Assembly: GCA_025558075.1 (NCBI GenBank)
Contig: JAHLKF010000060.1
Span: 1 to 24,703, forward strand
Direction: 5' to 3'
From: Gaertneriomyces semiglobifer
Taxonomy: Eukaryota > Chytridiomycota > Chytridiomycetes > Spizellomycetales > Spizellomycetaceae
DNA length: 24,703 bases
The notes beneath the pieces were generated by a model that was given only the letters and a program-made list of their open reading frames with translations, was not told the origin of the DNA and ran no database searches. The position numbers and the translations under genes are program-made. Shown in pieces: positions 9,350 to 20,002 of this stretch; the first letter of the stretch is position 1; each line of letters starts with the position of its first letter.

Positions 9350-11487
9350 AATGGGAGGAGTATCCCTCTGTGATCCGTGGTATCCAAAAGTGCGCTGATT
9401 ACAGGTTATGATTGTCTGATATCTGCTGGCGGTGATCGTAAAAGCCGTGGAGAGCTGCGGCCAGAAATTCACCCCAGGTGTGGGGTTACTGCAATGTTGG
9501 GTTTGACGTTGAGCCGGTTTGGTTCGTGATGAGTCCCGTAAGGTTTAAGCGCTGTCGGTTAATCACCCCTGTACTAGGTAGTCGCCATGCTCCTATCTAT
9601 TATCAACTTCTCTGTTGCGCTCGCGTGATGTCAAATCGTTCCGTAGCTGCCTCAAAAAAAGGTTATTTCTCCCCCTCGCGTGTTGGTTTTCCTTGAAGCT
9701 TGTGTGCGCTGGAAATACACCAGGACCCAGGGACGATTGTGAGGCAAACACTTATATCCCTTTCAAATCCGCTCAGGTTTATGTTTACCATTACGCCGTT
9801 TCGAACGCAAAAGCCGTTGATCGGATCAGCAAGGTCATCAGACCCGGGTCTGGTGGGTGGGTGGGGGGGCTCCACCCGCCATTGACAACAAAGGTGCACT
9901 TGAATGGGGGCGGTTGTTGAAAGAGTGGATTTGGGTGGTAGACTCTGGAATGATGACATTCATAATTGAGGGTCTAGAGTTTGGGTTAGAGAGAAATGAT
10001 GAACCTTGATAAACTTTTGATAATAATGCTTTTTTCGTAACCTTTTTTTGTGTGGGTTCTGGCCCAAGTCGCGCGGTTCGTTTTTGGTTTTGGGACACCA
10101 CTCAGGTCCATTACGCCCAATATGACCGACCACCGGCGTCGAATGGAACGCAGGGATAGGGGAGATGGAACCGGTTCGTTCTGCCCCGCGACCTTGTCGA
10201 GTTCGCGTCGTCGATTGAACAATGAAAAGGGCCGAACACGGAGCGCGTTCTACGGACTGGAGCGGGAGTACACGTAAGCAATATTGCGTAATCTACTGTA
10301 TCGGCTGACATAATGCTACGTGGGGGGTTTTCCCTCAGTTTTTGATAATGGATTATTTTTTGTATAGGTGTTCGGCGAAACGGGCAGTTGGGAGTGGTTC
10401 TGGAAATGAAACTTGGGGCGGCTGAGGCAAGAGGTGGATCAGAGGACGGCAGGGGCTAGCAAGGGAGGGATGGAGTGGATACCATGAGAGGGTATGGGAA
10501 CCTCAATGAATGGTTGGAGCTACAAATATGTAAATGGATTTGAGAAAATGCCCATAGGTTTGGCGTCCGATTGGTACGCATTCTTGCAGCTAGCTAGGTT
10601 GTGTGGTCGGTTGCGAGCGGTATGTTATTGGCAGTTCCAACCGAGCCGATAGGAATCTGTGTTACTAGCGACTCCTCGGGCATTGATAGCTCTCGGAACA
10701 TGAACCCAGGTTTGGTGATGAACGACACTGAAAACAAACGGCTCAAATGGATGAGGTTTTGCGGATGGTGGTAAAGACATGCCACCTTTCTTGATTGCTG
10801 CGGCCGAAAGCTTGGTTCCTCGTCGATCTCTGATCCATGAACTGCCCAGCTATGCTTCCGAGATTTCGACCTAACCCCGCAGCCCGCACAAGCTGATATA
10901 CCCTTTGTGAACAGCGTTATTATGTTATAGCAGCCGTTGTCGTCGTCGTTGTGATGAACGGTCCAATTGTTATCCGCGTCATTGATTTGCAGCGAGCGAC
11001 GCTTGTCCCACTACAAACACCAGTTGCCACCGTTGCCTGTTGAATTGTTGAACCTTTTGCGAACGGGAGAACGGTGCAAAGTCATTTAAGCATCCATTCA
11101 TTCCTTTTGAGTGTGCACTGTTGCGCTGTACAGTGTTTGAGTGTGTGATTTCAGGTTACGGACGAATTTCTGATCGGAACGTACACAATCGGGAACTGTG
11201 AGTTGCACTTTCACGCATAAACAGAACTTGCGGAAACTTTACCTAGCCCACCCTGATCTTTTTGGCTGACCATGACTTTGTAACTTTGGCGACCTAGATA
11301 CCTACTCCGCAACCCCCTCGTTGATCGTTAATATTCCCTCCCTCATCATTGTGAGGCTCAACACACAGTTTAACCAAGGACCGAACCTTGAAAAAGCAGA
11401 AGACACAATACTTGGGCGGCCCCTTTGCTATATCATAACCTTCTACCCTCCGTCGTTCCAAGCACATCTTAGTCAACTCGAACAAAC
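9350..11487. other. 2.1 kb divergent intergenic region
   Basis: This lies between the minus-strand gene starting at 9349 and Sec14, so it contains both promoters. Apart from one weak two-exon candidate at 10122-10425, the frames are short and unconvincing. A CT-rich stretch with no strong hairpins precedes the Sec14 start. No tRNA, repeat array or mobile element was seen. Confidence 0.55.
10122..10425 (+). CDS. Doubtful small two-exon gene encoding a basic protein
   Basis: The ATG at 10122 opens a 50-codon Arg-rich frame that ends at a good donor (GTAAGC at 10274). Downstream are a CTGAC branch-like site (about 10305), a pyrimidine-rich TTTTCCCTCAG and, further on, TTGTATAG at 10367. Splicing to 10368 gives 69 residues ending at 10425. 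Splicing to the earlier, better-placed acceptor stops almost at once (53 residues). The composition is Arg/Ser/Gly-rich with no motif I recognise. The intron signals may be real even if the transcript is non-coding. Confidence 0.22.
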
Positions 11488-12678
11488 ATGTCGGCCAAAT
11501 CCTCAATGGAGAACCTGCATGGTCGTTTAGGTCATCTTACCGCCGAGCAACAGGCGACGCTCGAGACCTTCAAAACAGAACTGGCCGCAGAAGGATACTA
11601 TGACCCTGCCAAGCACGATGATCACATCCTGCTCCGGTTCCTGAGAGCCCGAAAGTTTGATTTGAAAGCAAGCAAGAAGATGTGGATGGATTTCATCAAT
11701 TGGAGAAAGGAGTTCAAGACGGATACTATTTTGCAGGACTTTGATGAGAAGGAGTTTCCTGAGTGGCCGGTTGTCAAGCAGCTTTATCCTAGGTGAGTTC
11801 ATGCTTTGTTCGAAGGAGATAGGTGAGGCAGAAGATGTAAATTTGAAAAAGAAAAAAAATTGGGATGAAAGTAGTTGGCAGGAAGGGGCTGCCTGCTACA
11901 CCCGAACATGTCCCACCGAATCATATCCCCACCACGGCACGAATGGTATTTCTGATAAATAATGCTTTCGTTTTTTTCTGTAGATACTACCACAAAACCG
12001 ACAAGATTGGGCGTCCCATCTACGTAGAACAACTGGGCGGAGTAGACTACCAAAAACTAATGTCGATCACCACGGTCGACAAGATGCTTCGTAACCACGT
12101 CTATGAGTACGAGAAACTCGTCGCATACCGTTTGCCAGCATGTTCGATCAAATTTGGACGTCACCTCGAACAGTCCTGCACGATCATCGACCTCAAGGGC
12201 GTGTCCCTCTCCCAATTTGGATCCGTCAAGGCGTTGGTCAACCAAGTGTCTTCCATTGCCCAGAATTACTATCCGGAAATGTTGGGCAAGATGTTCATCA
12301 TCAATGCCCCCATGATGTTTACGGCTGTCTGGGCGGTGGTCAGGATGTTCCTGGACGAGGTCACCGTGAGCAAGATTAATATTCTGGGAAGCTCGTACAA
12401 GTCAAAGTTGTTGGAGACGATTGATGAGCAGAACCTGCCTAAATTCTTTGGAGGAAGTTGCGAATGTCCGAATGGCTGTCAGCATGCGGACGTTGGGCCG
12501 TGGAATGATGGCACCGTCGAGGGATACCCCAAGGAGGAAATGGAAAGGGTATGTACAAGCAGGCTATTTGTTTTCTCTAAGAGTTTGTTTTCCTCTTGTT
12601 GCGAAAATGTTCATTCCTTCCTTCCTATTTTTTCCGCAGTTCAACATCTTGTTTGGACCTCAAGCAATGAAGAAATAG
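11488..12678 (+). CDS. SEC14: Sec14-like phosphatidylinositol/phosphatidylcholine transfer protein
   Basis: Exons 11488-11792, 11984-12548 and 12640-12678, with introns 11793-11983 (GTGAGT...CTGTAG) and 12549-12639 (GTATGT...CCGCAG), give 302 residues, close to yeast Sec14 (304). Residues about 40-85 are the CRAL-TRIO N-terminal helices (HDDHILLRFLRARKFD, NWRKEF). Residues about 105-265 are the lipid-binding domain, with SCTIIDLKG, NYYPEMLGKMFIINAP and DEVTVSKINILGSSY. By alignment from memory, E200, T229 and K232 match the PtdIns-contact residues of yeast Sec14, and S166/T168 the PtdCho-contact residues. The protein exchanges PtdIns and PtdCho and supports phosphoinositide synthesis for Golgi/trans-Golgi traffic. 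Exon 3 codes only the last 12 residues. The start codon context is A at -3. Confidence 0.95.
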
Positions 12679-13245
12679 ATACCTCTGTTCTCATATTAGC
12701 CTGCTTCCCTTTGTCACTTGCTCGTAAGCGAGCAATCCTTATCTGTTTCCCCATCTCCCTACCCGCGGCCCAGTACTATCTATATACAACCGGAAATATA
12801 AAATAGTTTGGAACATATAAGGGTTACACGGAAGATCGTCTTGATCTCTGATTGAGACATCTTGAAAACACACCTACGCGCTCTGGAACCATGGCTTACA
12901 TTCTCACGATATCCATGTTACGGGCAATTGCATTAACAGGAAAAATGTGATACAGACTTGTTGTTCGTATCATAGATGTGGAGGCAGAGGGCCTTACTAT
13001 CATACATATTACATGTAGACTAGTCTTGGTAGTTATAATTCGTTCCAACCAAAATGTGGCACAGGCATGCTGGCCTTTTGTTATGTGACCTAACTTCACC
13101 TAAGCAATGGCCTCGTGATCGTCGCGCAAGATCCACACATTGCACACACGGTTTCCCACTGACATTCGACAGCTGCCACTGACACTGACAGGGTTTTTTT
13201 TTTTATGATTGACAGCGCAAGTATATGGCAATAGGCGGGCGAGAA

Positions 13246-13253
13246 TATAAAAG
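13246..13253 (+). promoter_or_regulatory. Canonical TATA box
   Basis: TATAAAAG in an otherwise mixed-composition stretch. It is about 300 nt upstream of the ATG at 13545 and about 90 nt upstream of the upstream ORF. It would place transcription start near 13275-13285, so the inverted repeat at 13336-13427 would be transcribed as part of the 5' leader. Confidence 0.5.
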
Positions 13254-13335
13254 GGCACTCACCGCGCAACTTCCCGGCTGTCGCCTCACGCATTCTGTAG
13301 CAATCTGTACATACATTACATATAGATATACCATT

Positions 13336-13427
13336 GCGATGAGTGATTGCGTACAAGTCGAGTTTAAATCTTCCGCCAGCGCATACTCGACTTGACGGCC
13401 GAGACGTTGTATGCAATCACTCATCGC
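13336..13427 (+). ncRNA. Nested inverted repeat: large hairpin in a 5' leader
   Basis: The outer arms 13336-13355 and 13408-13427 are complementary over 20 positions, with a single G-U pair if transcribed from the plus strand. Inside them, AAGTCGAGT (about 13355-13363) pairs with ACTCGACTT (13385-13393), leaving a loop of about 21 nt and a 3'-side bulge of about 14 nt. The whole element is 92 nt and could fold as one long stem in RNA, or as a cruciform in DNA. It overlaps a short upstream ORF. Candidate roles are a translational control stem, a small-RNA precursor or a palindrome-binding protein site; the sequence alone does not choose between them. Confidence 0.5.
13339..13395 (+). other. 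Upstream ORF (18 codons) within the hairpin
   Basis: The ATG at 13339 begins inside the 5' arm of the inverted repeat and reads MSDCVQVEFKSSASAYST to a TGA at 13393-13395. It lies 150 nt upstream of the main ATG at 13545. If the TATA box at 13246 is used, ribosomes would meet this uORF first. Confidence 0.35.
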
Positions 13428-13544
13428 AGAGTTTCCGGGTCGACAACATCCATTGTGGGACACGGTTGTTGCGGATATCGTAACAATCCAGACGAGTACC
13501 GGGTAACCAGGGCCTGTAGATGTGCACAGACGCACATCACGATT

Positions 13545-14190
13545 ATGGATCCCGACCGGATCGCTGGCCACGTGAGGAGAATCCTCGAACAGAGGATTCC
13601 CGAGGTAGCCTGGGAAAATCACGCCGCGGCGGTCATCGTTGCCGGAAGGTATGTCATGGCGCCTGTCCTGCATATCACTCTTTGCTGACAGTCACCTTTC
13701 AGGTTGCTGGCAACAGCGCATGGGTGGGGCTGTAGTGGCATACGACGTAACTTCACACCCCAATGGGCGCAGACGGTTAGTATCACTCGCTCCGTGCATA
13801 TTGCACGTACCCCGCAATATCGCATCACAACTAATCGGATATTCACTTGGCTTTGCCAGGCATTGGGCCAGCCATGAGCAGGCGTCCGAGTGGTACCAAA
13901 ATGCTATCACCGAACGCGGATGGTTCGGAAAGCGGTCCCTGTTTTTCCAAACAGGGCCTTGGATTGAACCTCCTGCGCCGCTTCCTGTTGCTCTCCCCGT
14001 GTCTGCGGCAGCAAACGCCGAAGTGATCCGACGGCGACCAACTGAAGTCGCCCTCGTTGTGGGAGCCTACCTTGCCCAAGTACCACCCGTGGTGCTGAGA
14101 ATGTTGGCAGAGGGAATGCTGGACGTGGGAGAAGAAGTGTGCATGTGGCAGAGAGATGGTTGGCAATTTGTTCCAGCATGCGGGACTTGA
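13545..14190 (+). CDS. Unrecognised small protein gene with ambiguous splicing
   Basis: ATG at 13545. Exon A 13545-13648 ends at a GTATGT donor. CTGAC followed by TTTCAG (13702) is the likely acceptor. Exon B 13703-13775 ends at GTTAGT. A third exon is open to a TGA at 14190. Joining exon B to the AG at 13881 gives 161 residues, continuing as ASEWYQNAITERGWF. Using the first AG after the CTAAT branch site (13859) instead stops at once (about 64 residues). Skipping TTTCAG for the AG at 13691 gives a third reading of 172 residues. The long products end with a hydrophobic helical stretch (VALVVGAYLAQVPPVVLRML) and a Trp-rich tail. No family was recognised. The leader carries a TATA box, a uORF and a hairpin. 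Confidence 0.5.
13937..13956 (+). repeat. Perfect 8-bp hairpin inside the third exon
   Basis: CCCTGTTT and AAACAGGG flank a four-base loop (TTCC). It lies in the coding exon of the unrecognised gene, where the peptide reads SLFFQTG. It may be chance; it is not followed by a T-run. Confidence 0.5.
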
Positions 14191-15425
14191 TAGATAGGCC
14201 TCATGTTTATGTTCTCTCGGGGCGATTGTTGTGGAATCGTTGCTTCCGGTACAATGTGCTGATGTCCACTTTTTTTTAACAGATTGCATTGGCATCATGG
14301 TCAAGGACTCGAGAAGGATGAGGGAAACATGTCATAATTTGCACTGTACTTGATAATATAACTGTTTTTGCGCTGCATCATTCCCGTCTCAATTGTTTCT
14401 GTTCTACTCCTAATCCTAAGTGCACTCATTTCTGCCGTATCCAATTGCAACCAATTGCCAAGGGATCCGTTGATTACTCTCCTGAAGACTCGCGAGTGGC
14501 GACTGAGAATCACAGAGCACGACGCACTCGATGCATAGCGGTCTCCAAGTATCGCTCTGGTTGATGTGAATTGCCTTGTAATCATTGAACAATTGACGTT
14601 GAAACCAGTCATCGTATTACAGAACAAATCCATCCAGACAAAGAGCCGGGTATTATATACACAAAACTAAGCAAATAAAAGCGCTATCACAAACGGTGCG
14701 GCAAAGATGTCAGGAAAAGCAGCTAGTCTGCTCCCTTCCACAATCCCACCTCCTCGTCTCCACCCATTCTTTTGCCGTTCAGTAGCACTTGGCGGGTTGA
14801 GGTGCCACCAAAGCATAAATCTATCGTTGTTGGTAATAGTACCAGCACAAAAAAAATAACAATCCGATAATCATTCGACAGAGAAAACAAAAAAGCGTCG
14901 AAAAGTGAAAAAAAAGGGAGGGGCGGCCGGCCGGTGGTAGAGGTTTGTACAAAACGAAAATAACAAGACGTGAGCAGTCGCCAATCCTATCGCGTCGAGC
15001 GTGGCGAACAAGTAAAAGAGAACGGCAAAAACCAAAAAGACGCAATTAAAGTCGGCCTGCGACCCGGTACAAGGTGAGTGTGATAATCGTCTATCGGGTT
15101 AGTTTGTTGGTGTGCGGTGTAGCGTATTGTTTGGGAGGCGAGGCGAAGGAGAGTTAGTGTCGTCGCGGCGGAAAAGCAAGAAAAAGACAGGGGAGTTTGG
15201 TGTTGCGAGCTTCGAATAGTGGAAAACCAATGTTTTTGTGGGTGCCTTTGGGGTGCTCGGTTTGTCGGGTGTTGTGTAGCGACCAGAGTCGCCAAGTATG
15301 AGATCTTTCGTGTTCGATGCATTCTATACGTTGATGATAAAATCGGGAACAAAACCATGTGTTGTCGAGTATAAGAGGTTCGCTGCGAGATAGATAGCCA
15401 GCTGGTACAATGCTGCTCCGGTAAA
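14191..15425. other. Convergent intergenic region, 1.2 kb, no supported gene
   Basis: This separates the stop codons of a plus-strand gene (14190) and a minus-strand gene (15426), so it should hold two 3' UTRs. An AATAAA at about 14673 could serve the plus-strand transcript. The open frames here (minus 14301-14633 and 14987-15502) lack coding composition. An A-rich stretch and a GGCCGGCC palindrome lie near 14850-14935. Confidence 0.55.
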
Positions 15426-16811
15426 TTACCAAGCAACATCATCCTCCAACCATCTGCGTTTGGAGACAAGACGGCGTAATGTCTGTCTTTGCTTCCGTTC
15501 ACTGACAGAGAGTTGGAACGACGGGCGAGCCGGTGAAGGCTGAAGTGAGAGTTTAAGTTTGATAGAGTCCATGTGTTTAGGTGCCTCGCTCAGCGGGCTT
15601 AAATCAATGGCATCGGACTCGTTTTCATCGATAGCGGACGCTACGACCTGAACATCGCTCAACAAGTTCATAGGCGCAACATCCCCAGCCGTGGTCTCCT
15701 GTACCACGTCCATCGATGCAGTAGTATGGGTAGGCATGATAGGGTTGGAGGAGAGTTGTCCGTCGACCCAGTCGCGAATTTCCTCACGCTTCTCCACCAG
15801 TGTCTGTCCCGCTTCCCACTTTTGCCAAAAGTCCGTTTCAGGTTGACGCAGATCGCCGGAATGTTCGCCAGTGAGGTGTCTCCTGTACTCCTCAGGCGAC
15901 TTGATCCGGATCTCGGGCACCTCCGGAAGTGGCGCAAACTCGAACTGACGAGCGCACGGCGAGCGCGGAGTGCGCGAGCGTAGGCGCTTGATAGAGCTTT
16001 GACGTTGAAGGATGGCGTCAGGGGATGTCGGAGAAGACGGTGACGTTGCATTCTCAGCACCAGGTTGAGTCTGCGATGTCTGCTTTTGTAAACCACTCGT
16101 GCGAAGCTTTGTCAAAAACTGTGCCCGCATCTTGCGTCTCTTGACTTCCTCGACCTCATCGCTACTCCTCCTCTCGTCGTCGGTGGGGTGAACCCAAGGG
16201 TGCTGTCGCAAGTTCATCAAGAACTGTCTGCGGCGTTGCTTCTGCAACTTTTCCTCTTTGAGTAGCGCCATCTGAGAGTCGTGCCAATCCCACCATCTCT
16301 TCAGCCTCGCCTGGTCCCACAAATGCAAGATAGCTTGTTCATGCAAGCTGCGCGGGGTTTTTATCGAGACCTGGTAGACCTCTGGGATGTGGTGGTGGTG
16401 TACGGAGGGTCTCGAGGGTTGACGTCGATGTTCACGGCTGAGGCGAGCAGCGCGCATTTTCATGACCAGCAATTGAATGGGTGTCGAGTGGTCATGATGT
16501 GTTGGATGGTCGATGTGGTTGGGTGGGAGACCAAGGTATGCGAGCGAAAGCGACGCCGAGTGAAAATCACCCTGTGCGGCATTGCTGGAGATGGACGACA
16601 AAAGGTCTCGCAAAAGAGTGAGGGCCTCTTCTGTGCGGTCTGTGGAGAGAAAGAATAATGGGAGATGTCAGTGTTATGTGCAGAGGGGAAAGCGGTGCGC
16701 AGCACGAGGCTGGGCGGGCTTCAACGTACCGTGCGAACTGGCACTTATATCGGTGTCCTGCAGCGACGTCGGGTGGGAGCTAGGGAATATCAGCGGTTGT
16801 TCTAGTGACAT
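15426..16811 (-). CDS. Unrecognised charged, helical protein with a repeated RxQFLxxLR motif
   Basis: Exons 16811-16730 and 16639-15426, intron 16729-16640 (GTACGT...CCACAG), give 431 residues starting MSLEQPLIF. The splice joins SASSH to DRTEEALTLLRDLLSSI. About 124-208 is Trp-, Arg- and Glu-rich and strongly helical (AILHLWDQARLKRWWDWHD). It contains two copies of one motif, RRQFLMNLR and MRAQFLTKLR, about 35 residues apart. A Ser/Pro linker follows, then a second helical block (about 270-323: DFWQKWEAGQ, REEIRDWVDGQ). The C-terminus is basic (RRLVSKRRWLEDDVAW). There are no membrane segments and no signal peptide. The family is unrecognised; the composition suggests a cytosolic or nuclear scaffold or protein-interaction role. 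Confidence 0.8.
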
Positions 16812-18604
16812 TTTCTATATCCAAAATTGCGATTATACGAAGAAGGTATAATTGTCCGCCAGTAGGCTGGCGAGCGAGAGGTGGTTGTTGTGGTGTCGAA
16901 TCTGTCGGGGGTGTATGCGCTCAGCAAAGGGTTGAATGCGTCTATTGCTGGAGTGTATGTGTGTGTCGTGAAGGGTTGTGTGTAAGTGTGTGATCGCAGA
17001 ATGACGGGACTTCCCCTCGATGAGAAGGTTTACCGAGAACAGCAAGCGCCCCTACGAGCAAAAAGGTATTTGAAGGGGCAAAGGAGCAGCGTAGTTGTCC
17101 TTTTGCAAATATTTATCGGTTCCTGCCGCCAATTCCTGCGCAGTGTAAAAATGTAAAAAGCGGAAAACGCAAAAACCAAAGTCGGGTGTGTGGTGTGGTG
17201 TGTTGTGTTGGGAATGGGGTTCCCCGCCGGCCTCGAGTCTCTGACGATGATGGTGGTGGTGGTAATGCTGAATGCTGAATCTGACTGATGGTTGGTGGGG
17301 GCAGCAAATAGATATATATGCCTTGATCAGCAGCACTATAAACTAACTAAGCTTGAAGCTGCTACGTGGTGTGATCCTATCCGTGAGTGTGCTGTGTATC
17401 CCTGCGTATATAATATTAACGGGATGGACTGAACTTCCACGGAACAAGATTGAATTGGTACGGTCCCTGATGCAGCAGCAGCAGCGAGAGACCAAACAAG
17501 GCATCCATTTTATCATGATTTGCTGTAAAACATACATAATCATTATTGGCACATTGATGGGGGGTTAAAGTAAAGAGTAAAGTCCTTGGCATTCAAGTAA
17601 ATATCCGAACGCATGTCGCACTGGGGATCACACAACATTCCCCGGGCGGGCGGCTTCTTTACTTTGATGGGGTGAGGCGTTCTAACGTTTACTCTCCTGA
17701 TCCCCCCGCCGTAACATATCCGTGTATACCGTACCACTGCCTAGGCATAGTACTTACTACTCACGAGCACCAATGGCCCCATTAACAAGTTATTCTTGAA
17801 ACTGAGTCGCGGGATGGCCAGGCCACTGGGACGCCACCACCCGTTTTGAACACTCAGCACATGGGTTATATATGAATTCAACCGTCGATGGAATAATAAC
17901 TGAACGGTTGTGATGATGGATGACGGGAGAACCATGAACGGTGGATGGATGGCATGCATCCAACCGCACTCTTGTGCGAAGGCCACTCTTTTGGAAGCCC
18001 AGAAAAAAAAAGGGCTCCGAAAGCCGACATGTTCCCCAGTGAATAAGAAAAGCGCCACTGGGTGTGTGTCCCTTTTCACCCGGTTTCATAGGAAACCATA
18101 CATTTCGCTTTCACAAAAACATGTTTGACCCGACCAATGGTCTTGAATGGAAAAATGCCACCACCCAAGAACCCGCCCCACCCACAACCCACCACCACCA
18201 CTCGGCAAGAAGTGTTCTTTCTCTGTTTCTTCCATAATTGGTTTCACCATATCACTATAATAGGAGAGCTCTAACAGTTAAGAACATTCGTTTTTTTGGA
18301 AGTACTCAATCCACATGGTGAAATCCACAGAACATGGAGGGATTGGGGTTTATTGATGCTATGCCTTTGACATACATGCACAAAGATCGAATGTGAGAGG
18401 GGAAATAAAAAGCTTCAGAAAAGCGGCCAAAGCCGAGCAATACCTATCTACAGAACTTCATTACGCCGCTAGCGGACTTCTTCTCTGTAGGCTCTGCTCG
18501 TGACAACCTGCTGAATGACACTGACGCTCTTCCCCCTCGCGGGATCTTAAGCAACAGATGACATCGTCCAAAAAAGATACCAGTCTATCACACCGCAACA
18601 CAGC
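16812..18604. other. 1.8 kb intergenic region, no supported gene
   Basis: The first part is the promoter and leader of the minus-strand gene starting at 16811. The far part is the 3' flank of the ZC3H15-like gene. Overlapping minus-strand frames at 17741-18089 and a plus-strand frame at 18558-19019 (antisense to coding) have no gene-like composition. Short GTGTG and GGTGGTGG tracts occur near 17190-17270. Nothing RNA-like was recognised. Confidence 0.55.
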
Positions 18605-20002
18605 TCAATCATCCGAATCCCCATCATCGTCATCTTCCAGTCCCGCCAGATCATCATCACCAAATAGATCCTCCGCAACGGCTGTGCTGCCATTCGCTGT
18701 GACCGGCCCACCCGTGCTACTTGATGGCCCTGCCGCCGGCTTCGCGTCCTCGCTATCGCTCTCCTCTCGTTCATACGCCTCCATGGCGCCCTCGTCTTCG
18801 TCTGAATCGTGTGCCCAATCGGGGTTGAAGTCGAACAACTCCTTTCCAGAAAAGGCCATACCGCTCTTCATGCCAGCACGGTGCTTCTCGTACGCCTCCT
18901 TCTTCTTTTTGGTGGTCTCGCTGGTTTCTGCGTCTTCACGAGCCTTTCGCTCGGCTTTCCATTTCGCAAAAGACTCGGCGGTGACCGGTGTAGTGTTCGC
19001 TCCGAGTTTGTGTCGCTAAGTAGGATAGGATACCATCAATGATGCAGTCCTGCGAGCAAGGCCCAAGCCCAAAAAAACCAGCTTACCTCGGTTTCCAAAA
19101 AGTCCTCTATACTGATCTGGTTCTCCCGTTCGGCTTCTTCACGGGCCGCCCGTTCCTCGGGTGTTTCCTTCTTTTTCAATACAAACCCTGGCGGTAGCGC
19201 GTGCCTGTACTTGCATGCCTTTCCACCATTGGGACATTCCCAGAACCATCCGTACTTCTGTGTCTCGATTGCTTCCAAGAAGTATTTGCAAACGATGTCT
19301 GTTGGCTTGTTCACGTTTCCGTGCTTTTGCTGGATAGCCTCTTCTAGCTTGGCCTGATCCCACTTGTCCATGGTATCTAGCATGAAGAGTTAGCATTCTC
19401 AAGTCGCAAATCATGAACCAATTGTAAACTATCAACGTACCCTCTTCCTTGCCCTTGTCCCGCGCATCGGTATACAGATCAGCCTTAGCCGCCTTACGAT
19501 CAATGTTGAGATCGTGGGAGAACTTGCACTTGTTGCCTTTCTGACATTGCCCTGCCTTGAAGAAGGCACAAAGAATGGTTTTTGGATCCACGCCAAATGG
19601 AACTTTTTGTGTTTGAATCGGCTTGAACAATTCTGCCAACTCTGCCTTCTTTGCCGCCTCTCGTGCTTTCTTCTCTTCTATGGTCATCTTCTTAAGGTCA
19701 GCCTCTTTCTGCAATCCCAAAAACATGAGCATCTGTGACGAGCGAAACCTATTCTTCAAGAAGCGTTCACCTTAAGCTGTTTGTTGCCAGCATCGCGAGC
19801 TTGCTGTTGTACTTGTTGAACATACTTGTTGACCTTGGCGGACTTGTTCTTGTTCTTCAAACCAAAGGTCTACATCCGTTGTCAAGTTAGTTTTCATGTC
19901 AGATCCGTCAACCACCCAAGATAAACAAACCTTGTCCTCGGCGACCTTCGCCTTGGCCTTCGCCTCAGCTTTGCCTCCTCCAGCAGCCTTCTTTGGTGGC
20001 AT
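18605..20002 (-). CDS. TMA46: ZC3H15 / DFRP1 homologue (yeast Tma46), CCCH zinc-finger partner of DRG GTPase
   Basis: Five exons: 20002-19931, 19869-19771, 19708-19441, 19376-19087 and 19015-18605. All four introns are 61-71 nt with GT-AG ends, and all junctions keep frame, giving 379 residues. The N-terminus is [10 protein letters not shown] with Lys/Ala repeats, then [20 protein letters not shown], the family hallmark. Two CCCH fingers follow: C104-x7-C112-x5-C118-x3-H122 ([19 protein letters not shown]) and C176-x17-C194-x6-C201-x3-H205 ([13 protein letters not shown]). The DRG-binding (DFRP) region lies around 220-300, with [13 protein letters not shown]. The C-terminus is acidic ([18 protein letters not shown]). 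Known homologues stabilise the Rbg1/DRG1 GTPase and associate with translating ribosomes. The gene is divergent from the ANP32-like gene, with 391 nt between start codons. Confidence 0.95.

Larger units (their letters stand above)
12679..13544. other. Intergenic: Sec14 3' flank, then promoter and leader of the next gene
   Basis: The first part is the Sec14 downstream flank and AT-rich filler. The second part, from about 13240, contains a canonical TATA box, a short upstream ORF and a large nested inverted repeat, each listed separately. The overlapping minus-strand frame across 13203-13673 has no coding character. Confidence 0.6.

Noticed and set aside
9350..9472. N-terminal extension of the unrecognised minus-strand gene to 9472
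   Set aside because: The extension would need a GTG start, which is not expected in a nuclear fungal gene; the first ATG is at 9349.
13195..13204. T-run after a GC-containing stretch, resembling a terminator
   Set aside because: No hairpin precedes it, and bacterial-type termination does not apply in this genome.
13203..13673. 156-codon minus-strand frame opposite the leader and first exon of the unrecognised plus-strand gene
   Set aside because: Unlike the real genes here it shows no domain-like composition. It runs across the TATA box and the inverted repeat, and the plus strand has start and splice signals.
13961..13985. tRNA B-box look-alike (GGTTCAATCC on the minus strand)
   Set aside because: The bases around the loop do not form a T-stem, and no A-box or acceptor stem is present. 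Similar look-alikes at about 3465 and 11385 also fail.
14301..14633. 110-codon minus-strand frame between convergent genes
   Set aside because: Mixed composition without motif, no splice context, in an expected 3' UTR region.
14987..15502. 171-codon minus-strand frame
   Set aside because: It overlaps the end of the 15426-16811 gene in another frame and continues into its 3' flank; composition is not protein-like.
17741..18089. Two overlapping minus-strand frames of about 100 codons
   Set aside because: They overlap each other in different frames in an intergenic stretch, with no recognisable domain or start context.
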